From: UMGS1696 sp964457685
GTDB taxonomy: Bacteria; Bacillota; Clostridia; Oscillospirales; CAG-272
Assembly: GCA_964457685.1 (NCBI GenBank)
Contig: CAYWFS010000042.1
Span: forward strand, 1 to 12,752
Reading direction: 5' to 3'
Length of the DNA: 12,752 bases
The position numbers were made by a program, and so were the translations under genes. Under the pieces are notes generated by a model, which saw nothing but the letters and a program-made list of their open reading frames with translations, was not told the origin of the DNA and did no database searches. The stretch's first letter is position 1. Each line of letters begins with the position of its first letter. Positions 7,166 through 12,752 of the stretch are shown one piece after another.

Positions 7166-8122
7166 TTACCAACGGATTATGGAAGCCGCACTTGCGAGTC
7201 CTCCGCCGAATGCTGTGAACAGAATAAGGTCGCCTCTTTCGAGCTTGCCTGCACGGTTAAGCTCATCGAGAGCCATAGGAACACTTGCACTGGATGTGTT
7301 GCCGTATTCCTGGATATTTACATAGAATTTTTCGAGCGGTATTCCGCTTCTTCTTGATGCCGCATCTATGATTCTGAGGTTAGCCTGATGAGGAACAACG
7401 TATTTGATGTCCTCGAGAGAAAGGTTAGCGTCCTCAAGAACCTGCTTAATGTCACGGCTGATGCTGCTTACCGCAAACTTGAATGTTTCCTGACCGTTCA
7501 TGTAAACGTAGGGTTCACCAAGAGATTCTCCCTTGTAGAAAGGAGACTTTCCGGCAGGAGTTGGAATGCGAATAACCTCGTCACCGCCCTGAACATTAAA
7601 GAGGGAAGACAAGTAGTTGTCGCCTTCTTCGAGAACAGCCGCACCGGCACCGTCACCGAATATAACGCAGGTGGAACGGTCATCCCAGTCTATAATACGG
7701 CTCATTCTTTCCGCACCGATAACAAGAGCCTTTTTGACCTTGCCTCTTGCGAAATAACCCGCCGCTGTTTCGAGAAGGAAAAGGAACGCCGAGCAAGCCG
7801 CACTTATATCGTATGCAAGACAGTGTACACCGAGTGCTTTTTGAACAAGGCAGGAAACGGAGGGGGATACATAATCTCCGCTGACGGTGGACACGAGAAT
7901 GAGGTCAAGCTCTTCTGCTTTCACTCCGCTGTTTTCAAGTGCCGCCTGTGCCGCTTTAACAGCCATATCCGCAGTTGTTTCATTAACAGAAATGTGTCTT
8001 CTCTCGATTCCGACTCTTGTTTTGATCCATTCGTCGTTTGTCTCTACGATTTTGGAAAGGTCGTCGTTTGTTACTATATTTTCCGGAACGTACATACCTG
8101 TACCGGCTATGCGAAAGCTCAT
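7166..8122 (-). CDS. fabH: Beta-ketoacyl-ACP synthase III
   Basis: FabH starts fatty-acid synthesis by condensing an acyl-CoA primer with malonyl-ACP. The 318-residue thiolase-fold protein has the Cys-His-Asn triad: Cys110 in DISAACSAF, His245 in VPHQANLRI and Asn275 in YGNTSSAS. ETNDEWIKTRVGIERRH near the N-terminus is a strong family signature. An AAGGAG site precedes the ATG. The GH43 gene ends 30 bp upstream on the same strand with no terminator between, so fabH is either cotranscribed with it or driven from a promoter inside it. No FabT- or FapR-type regulator gene adjoins it. Confidence 0.96.
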   Translation of the reverse strand: MSFRIAGTGMYVPENIVTNDDLSKIVETNDEWIKTRVGIERRHISVNETTADMAVKAAQAALENSGVKAEELDLILVSTVSGDYVSPSVSCLVQKALGVHCLAYDISAACSAFLFLLETAAGYFARGKVKKALVIGAERMSRIIDWDDRSTCVIFGDGAGAAVLEEGDNYLSSLFNVQGGDEVIRIPTPAGKSPFYKGESLGEPYVYMNGQETFKFAVSSISRDIKQVLEDANLSLEDIKYVVPHQANLRIIDAASRRSGIPLEKFYVNIQEYGNTSSASVPMALDELNRAGKLERGDLILFTAFGGGLASAASIIRW

Positions 8123-8152
8123 TGGAATAACTCCTTAGTAGTATTAAAGTCC

Positions 8153-9118
8153 TTAATCTTTCTCACCCGAGGGAGAGGTGTGAATTGTTGAGAGAGCGGG
8201 GACTTTTCCCATGAGAGGGTATCCGCTTTCATCAAATTCTATTTTCTGAATACAGAAATAACGGGGAACACATACGCATTTTTCGTTATGCTCAAGCATT
8301 ACATGGTATGCACACCAAAGCTCACTTCCGTCAGGAGACTTGAAAAACGAAGCGTGACCCGGACCGAATGTGTCATCTCCGTGTACGAACAGCGGCTCGG
8401 GATGCTTTATCCATGAATCCGCAGAGCATAAGCTTCCGCCCTTGTATTCAAGCACACCGAGACAGTAGTCATCAGACCAACAGCCGTTTCCGGAGTAGAT
8501 TATGAAAAGTCTGCCCTTGCTTTTTACGAAGAACGCACCCTCGTTTATCATACTTCCGCCAACATACGGTGGAACCAACTCCCACGGATATTCGGCATGA
8601 GCAATAACCGCACGTTCATCGGAAAGGGTGTAAGGATTTTCGAGTCTGCATATTTCAAGACACTGATTGTACTCCTTTGCAATCTTGGAGTAGCATATGT
8701 ATTGCTGTCCGTCATCAAGTGTGAGAACGGTCGGGTCGATTGCATACATATCGCAGTCAAGCTTTCCCTTGAAAACAAATCCGTCAAATGGGTCCTCCGA
8801 CAGCGATTCCATAACGAACAGTCTCTTCTGACCGTCAACACCGTCTATTGAGCCACTGGTGTAGATGTACCATTTTCCATCGGGAGAACGGTGCATTTCG
8901 GGTGCCCACACAGAGCCGTATATTCCGTCCTTGTCATTCACACGGAATACAACGAGTGTATCACGGTCTGTGAGAATGTTTGCGGCATGACGACTGCGAT
9001 AAAGCTCGAGACGGTTGCCGCAGGTGAACAGAGCATAATAGTAGCCCGTTTGAGGGTCATATGTCATAAACGGATCCGGTGCATCGTGCATAGCAAGCGG
9101 ATTTCTGAATTCTGCCAT
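8153..9118 (-). CDS. Glycoside hydrolase family 43 protein (probably cytoplasmic)
   Basis: The 321-residue product resembles five-bladed beta-propeller GH43 enzymes, which mostly remove arabinose or xylose from plant polysaccharide fragments. The three acidic catalytic positions are recognisable: Asp15 in DAPDPF (base), Asp128 in AIDPTV (pKa modulator) and Glu193 in INEGAFF (acid). WAPEMH (71-76) and FGPGHASFF (251-259) are also typical. No signal peptide is present, so it likely acts on imported oligosaccharides. The start at 9118 is supported by an AAAGGA site; an upstream in-frame ATG at 9175 would add 19 residues without such support. The exact substrate cannot be told. No sugar transporter or other glycosidase is nearby; instead it precedes the fatty-acid genes by 30 bp. 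Confidence 0.88.
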   Translation of the reverse strand: MAEFRNPLAMHDAPDPFMTYDPQTGYYYALFTCGNRLELYRSRHAANILTDRDTLVVFRVNDKDGIYGSVWAPEMHRSPDGKWYIYTSGSIDGVDGQKRLFVMESLSEDPFDGFVFKGKLDCDMYAIDPTVLTLDDGQQYICYSKIAKEYNQCLEICRLENPYTLSDERAVIAHAEYPWELVPPYVGGSMINEGAFFVKSKGRLFIIYSGNGCWSDDYCLGVLEYKGGSLCSADSWIKHPEPLFVHGDDTFGPGHASFFKSPDGSELWCAYHVMLEHNEKCVCVPRYFCIQKIEFDESGYPLMGKVPALSTIHTSPSGEKD

Positions 9119-9146
9119 GATAATATCCTTTCTGAATTTCAAAAAT

Positions 9147-9175
9147 AGAATATATAAACCCATATCGGGTGACAT
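9147..9175 (-). promoter_or_regulatory. Possible promoter of the GH43/fatty-acid unit
   Basis: On the minus strand ATGTCA (9170-9175) and TATTCT (9147-9152) are separated by 17 bp; each matches the sigma-A consensus at four of six positions. A small inverted repeat, ACCC-N5-GGGT (9158-9170), lies in the spacer and could bind a repressor. The match is modest. It is the best candidate between the GH43 start and the divergent sigma-factor promoter. Confidence 0.35.
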
Positions 9176-9268
9176 TTTACCGTTTACAATAAGTAAGTGT
9201 TGATTTAAACGAAAAGGTTACACGAAAAATGCAAAAAAATCAAAATTTTATATTTTTACAAAATTCTG

Positions 9269-9297
9269 TTGTATATTTCATGTTTTTGGATTATAAT
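9269..9297 (+). promoter_or_regulatory. Promoter of the ECF sigma/anti-sigma genes
   Basis: TTGTAT (9269-9274) is followed after 17 bp by a perfect TATAAT (9292-9297). The sequence upstream is A/T-rich, like an UP element, and contains a direct repeat ACGAAAA at 9209-9215 and 9222-9228 (13-bp period). This is a housekeeping-type promoter. I saw no clear ECF-type autoregulatory promoter. Confidence 0.7.
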
Positions 9298-9332
9298 ATT
9301 AGGTATGTTATTATTTAAGGGGAGGTGGAAAA

Positions 9333-9854
9333 GTGCCTGTTAACACCCAGACCTTCGAGGATATTTACAGGAATTATTTCAGTCGGGTGTATACTTTTAT
9401 CTTCCGTATGTGCGGAAACGAGGATGTTGCGGAGGAGCTTACTCAGGAGACGTTTTATCAGGCGTTCCGTTCCTTCTACAAATTCAGAGGTGACAGCGAG
9501 CTTTTTACATGGCTTGCTTCTATAGCAAAATTTACATTTTTTACATATTTGCGAAAAAACAAGCGTGAGACCGATCTCTTGAATACCGACCCGTGGAATT
9601 CAATGCTGACGGATGACGGCGAGAACGACCCCGAAAGGATAGTGCAAAAAGAGGAAATGTCCGTGGCGGTTCGCAGACTTCTCGATAAATTGCCGCCGAA
9701 ATACCGTGATGTGGTGGTTCTCAGAATATATGCGGAGCTTCCTTTTTCCGAAATTGCGGAGGCACTTAAAATAAGCGAAAGCTCGGCAAAGGTATTGTTT
9801 TTCAGAGCAAAGAAACTCTTGTTGGAGGAAATGAAACATGAAAATCTCGTGTGA
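9333..9854 (+). CDS. ECF-type RNA polymerase sigma factor
   Basis: The 173-residue protein has the two-domain layout of group 4 sigma factors. Region 2 covers about residues 8-76 (YRNYFSRVYTFIFRMCGNEDVAEELTQ-like core, then FRGDSELFTWLASIAKF). Region 4 covers about 112-165, with LPPKYRDVVVLR and the helix-turn-helix FSEIAEALKISESSAKVLFFRAK. An acidic linker (about 83-108) joins them. The GTG start is fixed by GGGGAGGTGG just upstream. Its end overlaps the anti-sigma gene by 17 bp. The controlled genes are not evident; the divergent GH43/fab unit and the downstream yeiH gene are only positional candidates. Confidence 0.93.
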   Translation: MPVNTQTFEDIYRNYFSRVYTFIFRMCGNEDVAEELTQETFYQAFRSFYKFRGDSELFTWLASIAKFTFFTYLRKNKRETDLLNTDPWNSMLTDDGENDPERIVQKEEMSVAVRRLLDKLPPKYRDVVVLRIYAELPFSEIAEALKISESSAKVLFFRAKKLLLEEMKHENLV

Positions 9855-10161
9855 TATGGCGATAGATCTCATACCGCTTTATAAAGACGGAGCGGCAAGC
9901 GATGACAGCAGACATGCCCTTGAAGAGCATCTTGAGTCTTGCAGTGAATGTTCGAGAATATTCAGACGCTATTCTCATGACATATACGGAAGCCCGAAAA
10001 GAAGCTATATAGAGCCTACAAAGAGCCTTGAACAGAAGTATACATACATAGCAAATGAGCTGAACAAAAGACATATGACGAATATGATCTCGATGATACT
10101 TGCTCTTTCCGTGTCGGTGGGAACGGCAGTGTATCTTTGGCTGAAGTACGAAAAAAACTGA
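9838..10161 (+). CDS. Zinc-finger anti-sigma factor with one membrane helix
   Basis: The 107-residue protein has the zinc anti-sigma (zf-HC2) pattern: Cys5 and the HxxxCxxC motif at His31, Cys35 and Cys38. A single hydrophobic helix (about 83-102) near the C-terminus leaves almost no outside domain, only a few residues. It should hold the ECF sigma factor at the membrane until a signal, perhaps redox or envelope stress, releases it; this role is inferred from the family and the overlap with the sigma gene. A GGAGG site inside the sigma gene lies 9 nt before the ATG. A terminator follows at 10186-10229. Confidence 0.9.
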   Translation: MKISCDMAIDLIPLYKDGAASDDSRHALEEHLESCSECSRIFRRYSHDIYGSPKRSYIEPTKSLEQKYTYIANELNKRHMTNMISMILALSVSVGTAVYLWLKYEKN

Positions 10162-10185
10162 GTATAGCCGAACAAAAAAGTTGTG

Positions 10186-10229
10186 CCGCATTTTTTCTGT
10201 ATACGGAAGAATGCGGTTTTGTTTGTTTT
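10186..10229 (+). terminator. Intrinsic terminator after the anti-sigma gene
   Basis: A 12-bp stem (10186-10197 with 10205-10216, two G-U pairs) closes a 7-nt loop and is followed by TTTTGTTTGTTTT. An A-run lies just before it. It separates the sigma/anti-sigma unit from the downstream transporter gene. Confidence 0.85.
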
Positions 10230-10313
10230 GCGTGCGGTAAAAGTCGTATTTTGCAAAAATATAGTATGCAATGCCGAAAATCAACACAGCTTATTTATTT
10301 TTCTGTTCCGTTG

Positions 10314-10322
10314 TGCTATAAT
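10314..10322 (+). promoter_or_regulatory. Extended -10 promoter of the yeiH-like gene
   Basis: TGCTATAAT gives an extended -10 element 50 bp before the ATG at 10373. The -35 region at the right distance (about 10294-10299, TTTATT) is weak, as often seen with extended -10 promoters. It lies after the terminator, so the transporter is probably a separate unit. Confidence 0.55.
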
Positions 10323-10372
10323 CTATACGCTTTATTGCAGAATGACAAATAATCTGACAACAGGGAGGAAAA

Positions 10373-11400
10373 ATGAAAAAAGTTATCAAATATTTGCCCG
10401 GTGCGGCGATGGCTCTTGTGATTGCGGCGATTGCAAAGCTGCTTGAAAATCTCGAAGAAGCCGCAGGACTGCATTTCATAGGTGCATCCGTAATCGCACT
10501 CTTTATCGGAATGCTCGTCAACGCTTTTTATAAGCCGAACGATATAACAAAGCCGGGTATCAAATTCACATCGAAAAAGATATTGAAGTTTGCGATAATC
10601 CTTCTCGGAGCAAGCCTTAATATTACCACGGTTCTTACGGTCGGTAAGTTTTCTCTTGTGGTAATGGTGTTTACTCTTGCAACCTGCTTCGGTCTCGGTG
10701 CGTTAATCGGCAAGCTCCTCGGACTTGATTGGAAAACCAGCAGCCTTATAAATGCGGGAACAGGTATATGCGGAGGCTCTGCGATTGCTGCCATAGCTCC
10801 CGTTATCGAAGCTACCGATATGGATATTGCATACGGAATGTCCGCTACCTTCCTTTTTGACACCGTGATGGTCGTTGTGTTCCCGATACTCGGAAGACTT
10901 CTCGGACTTTCGGATGCCGCTTTCGGTCTTTGGGCAGGAACGGCAGTTAACGATACCTCAAGCGTTGTAGCTACGGGATATGCGTTCAGTGAGGCCGCGG
11001 GAGACTTTGCGACAATGGTAAAGCTCACCAGAACACTTTCCATAATCCCCGCAGTTCTCGTGTTTGCGGCTATCAATATTCACATAAAAAAGAAGGCGAA
11101 TAAGGAAAGCTCCGCAAAGGTTAAGGTAAGCGTGAAGTCTATCTTCCCGTGGTTTATACTTGCGTTCCTCGGAATGTCTCTCCTTGCAAGCTTCGGGGTA
11201 ATCCCGTCTTCCGTTGCCTCTGTCCTTAAAACCGTAAGTAAATTCCTTATGGTGGCGGCACTTGCGGCTATCGGACTTAACACCGACTTCAAGACTCTTT
11301 GCAAATCCGGTGCAAAACCCATGCTTCACGGCTTCATCGTGTCACTTCTTGTGGTTCTCGTAGCCATAGGAGTTGAATATATGCTCGGTATAGCTCCGAA
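10373..11400 (+). CDS. yeiH: YeiH/UPF0324-family membrane protein, putative sulfate exporter (3' end in gap)
   Basis: An AGGGAGG site precedes the ATG. 342 residues are readable before the run of N. The protein is very hydrophobic with about ten membrane segments. It has UPF0324 hallmarks: LLGASLN (78-83 region), GICGGSAIAA (131-140), GTAVNDTSSVVATGY (189-203), KLTRTL and GLNTDFKTL. Members are annotated as putative sulfate exporters, but transport by most is unproven. Since the family is about 330-350 residues long, only a few C-terminal codons probably lie in the gap. The sequence after the gap happens to be in the same frame, but it belongs to a different gene. Confidence 0.88.
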
Positions 11401-11500
11401 NNNNNNNNNNNNNNNNNNNNNNNNNNNNNNNNNNNNNNNNNNNNNNNNNNNNNNNNNNNNNNNNNNNNNNNNNNNNNNNNNNNNNNNNNNNNNNNNNNNN
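11401..11500. other. Assembly gap (100 N)
   Basis: Exactly 100 N are present, the conventional filler for a scaffold gap of unknown size. The end of the yeiH-like gene, and possibly more genes or a terminator, may be missing here. Confidence 0.98.
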
Positions 11501-11515
11501 TTTTCGGAGGTAAGC

Positions 11516-11812
11516 ATGATTTTGACCATGTGTGAGCTTAGAGAAAAGGATGTTATCAATATCTGCGACGGAAAAAAGCTCGGGTATATCTGCGATGTCG
11601 AAATAGAGGCGGACTGCGGCAGAATCACTGCGATATATGTTTCCGACAGATTCTTTTCGCTGAACGGAAGCAAAAACTGCATAAAACTGAAGTGGGATAC
11701 CATACGCTGTATAGGAGAAGATACCGTTCTTGCCGATGCCGGAAAAATATGCCGCTCCGAAGAAAGGTGCAGGGAAGAAAAACGCAGAAAAAGCTGGCTG
11801 TTTGAATTGTAA
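11516..11812 (+). CDS. YlmC/YmxH-family PRC-barrel protein
   Basis: The 98-residue protein starts at an ATG 5 nt after CGGAGG. An internal ATG at 11528 would give the family-like start MCELREKDVIN but has no binding site at a proper distance. The pattern ELREKDVINICDGKKLGYICDVEIEADCGRITAIYV is split here into ELREKDVIN, DGKKLGYICDVEI and CGRITAIYV. It matches the small PRC-barrel proteins called YlmC/YmxH, which in spore-formers are linked to sporulation. The C-terminus is highly charged (EERCREEKRRK). Unusually many Cys residues are present for such a short protein. The exact biochemical role is unknown. It is not in an operon with rpsB, which has its own promoter. Confidence 0.8.
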   Translation: MILTMCELREKDVINICDGKKLGYICDVEIEADCGRITAIYVSDRFFSLNGSKNCIKLKWDTIRCIGEDTVLADAGKICRSEERCREEKRRKSWLFEL

Positions 11813-11838
11813 ACAAAATGTAAAAATGTTGTCGGCTA

Positions 11839-11867
11839 TTGTAATGCGGGAAATAATGTGATATAAT
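11839..11867 (+). promoter_or_regulatory. Strong promoter of rpsB
   Basis: TTGTAA (11839-11844) and a perfect TATAAT (11862-11867) are 17 bp apart, with TGA before the -10 giving an extended element. The predicted start is near 11874, about 210 nt before the rpsB ATG. Confidence 0.8.
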
Positions 11868-11873
11868 GAATCG

Positions 11874-12083
11874 GTATGCGAGATATTCGCAGAACAATAT
11901 AACACACATATCGTTTACAGCTCCGCCCGGTGCCAAATTCACGAAGCACAAGGCAGTGATAAAGACTGCGGCGTGTTGTTCGGGTGGACGGGTGAAAAGC
12001 CGTGTGGCTTGCGTAATGACCCCGTAAAATTCCGGCGGCGGATATTTGCGATATGGCAGTAAAAACCGAAGGAGGACATTACT
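11874..12083 (+). promoter_or_regulatory. Long structured leader of rpsB, candidate cis-regulatory RNA
   Basis: The leader is about 210 nt and holds no convincing ORF. A distal stem CATATCG (11907-11913) with CGATATG (12049-12055) is perfect over 7 bp. A second paired block, TCCGCC (11922-11927) with GGCGGA (12037-12042), lies inside it. Enclosed hairpins include GTGC/GCAC (11930-11933, 11946-11949) and GCAGT/ACTGC with a 7-nt loop. A third is nested: CGGGT/ACCCG around ACG/CGT around AAGCC-gtgt-GGCTT (11981-12024). A small 5' hairpin TGCGA/TCGCA is at 11877-11891. The GGAGG site at 12071-12075 is outside the closing stem. In E. coli, rpsB-tsf is autoregulated by S2 through its leader; I do not know this exact fold from a named family. 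Confidence 0.55.
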
Positions 12084-12752
12084 ATGTCTATCGTTTCAAT
12101 GAAACAGCTTCTCGAAGCCGGCGTACATTTCGGTCACCACACCAGACGCTGGAACCCTAAGATGTCTGAGTACATCTTCACAGAAAGAAACGGCGTATAT
12201 ATCATCGACCTTAACAAGACCGTTAAGAAGTTCGAAGAAGCTTATATGTTCGTTCGTCAGATCGCTGAAGAAGGCGGAAACGTACTCTTCGTTGGTACAA
12301 AGAAGCAGGCTGCTGACACTATCCGTGAAGAAGCAGAGCGTTGCGGTATGTACTACGTTAACGTAAGATGGCTCGGCGGTATGCTCACAAACTACAAGAC
12401 AATCAAGACATCCATCGAAAGACTCCGTTCTCTCGAAAAGATGCAGGAAGACGGCACATTCGATATGCTTCCCAAGAAGGAAGTTGCCGAACTCCAGAAG
12501 GAAATCTACAACCTCGAAAAGAACCTCGGCGGTATCAAGAACATGAAGGGTCTCCCCTCTGCTGTGTTCATTGTTGACCCCAGAAAAGAACACAACTGCG
12601 TTCTCGAATGCAAGAAGCTCGGTATCCCGGTAGTTGCTATCGTTGACACCAACTGCGACCCCGATGACGCTGACTACATCATCCCCGGTAACGACGACGC
12701 TATCCGCGGTATCAGACTCATCACATCCGTTATCGCAGACGCTGTACTCGAA
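12084..12752 (+). CDS. rpsB: 30S ribosomal protein S2 (3' end beyond window)
   Basis: The gene starts at the ATG 8 nt after GGAGG and stays open to the window end, giving 223 of the expected roughly 240-260 residues. The start MSIVSMKQLLEAGVHFGHHT is split as MSIVSMKQLLEAG and VHFGHHTRRWNPKM, the classic S2 N-terminus. Other marks are IYTERNGVYIIDL-like IFTERNGVYIIDL, FVGTKKQAAD, RWLGGMLTNYKTI, GLPSAVFIVDPRKE and GIPVVAIVDTNCDPD. S2 binds late to the head-body junction of the 30S subunit. Codon use is strongly biased (many AAG, CTC, ATC, GGT codons), as in highly expressed genes and unlike the rest of the window. The usual neighbour tsf (EF-Ts) would lie beyond the edge. Confidence 0.98.
   Translation, partial: MSIVSMKQLLEAGVHFGHHTRRWNPKMSEYIFTERNGVYIIDLNKTVKKFEEAYMFVRQIAEEGGNVLFVGTKKQAADTIREEAERCGMYYVNVRWLGGMLTNYKTIKTSIERLRSLEKMQEDGTFDMLPKKEVAELQKEIYNLEKNLGGIKNMKGLPSAVFIVDPRKEHNCVLECKKLGIPVVAIVDTNCDPDDADYIIPGNDDAIRGIRLITSVIADAVLE

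Noticed and set aside
9213..9222. TGTAACCTTT on the minus strand, like an ECF-type -35 box upstream of GH43
   Set aside because: No CGTC- or CGAC-like -10 element occurs at 16-17 bp, so a sigma-ECF promoter is not supported.
10528..11329. Minus-strand ORFs opposite the transporter
   Set aside because: They are antisense shadows of a strongly conserved membrane protein, without start signals.
10373..11812. A single 479-residue plus-strand protein
   Set aside because: It is an artefact of reading through 100 N; the halves belong to a UPF0324 transporter and a PRC-barrel protein with its own start signals.
11874..12083. T-box, cobalamin, FMN or cyclic-di-GMP riboswitch before rpsB
   Set aside because: None of the conserved core sequences of these families is present (no TGGNACCGCG T-box sequence, no B12 box, no FMN core); partial likeness such as GGGTGAAA is not enough.
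1..12752. CRISPR array, tRNA, rRNA, transposase, integrase or phage genes
   Set aside because: Scanning by eye found no regularly spaced repeats, no tRNA-like cloverleaf and no mobile-element proteins; the window is mostly housekeeping.

Overview
The window looks like chromosomal DNA from a low-to-mid-GC Firmicute. It is most likely a gut-type member of the Clostridia, perhaps Ruminococcaceae/Oscillospirales. This is inferred from the type II fatty-acid gene order (fabH-acpP-fabK-fabD-fabG-fabF-fabZ-accD-accA), the use of FabK rather than FabI, strong GGAGG ribosome binding sites, and a YlmC/YmxH-type PRC-barrel gene. A run of exactly 100 N at 11401-11500 shows that this is a scaffold with an assembly gap.

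Positions 1-619 (minus strand) hold two tandem paralogous genes for small, exported, cysteine-rich proteins of unknown function; the first is cut by the window edge. A strong promoter (762-790) and a leader of about 137 nt precede them. A terminator at 895-931 separates them from the next operon.

Positions 937-9118 (minus strand) are a tightly packed run of ten genes: a GH43 glycosidase, then fabH, acpP, fabK, fabD, fabG, fabF, fabZ, accD and accA. Together these cover malonyl-CoA carboxyltransfer, malonyl loading onto ACP, chain initiation and the full elongation cycle. The biotin carrier and biotin carboxylase genes (accB, accC), which in related genomes sit between fabF and accD, are absent. 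The GH43 gene ends only 30 bp before fabH and reads in the same direction, so it may share the transcript.

Positions 9119-9332 are a divergent promoter region. Beyond it everything reads on the plus strand. First comes an ECF sigma factor gene overlapping the gene for its probable zinc-binding membrane anti-sigma factor, ended by a good intrinsic terminator (10186-10229). Next is a YeiH/UPF0324 membrane transporter running into the gap. After the gap is a YlmC/YmxH-family PRC-barrel protein. Last is rpsB (ribosomal protein S2), which has its own strong promoter and a leader of about 210 nt that can fold into a long-range closed, branched structure; rpsB runs off the right edge.

Most of the window is core metabolism. 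The parts most worth a second look are the rpsB leader RNA, the loss of accB/accC from the fatty-acid cluster, the glycosidase joined to that cluster, and the tandem secreted cysteine-rich proteins.
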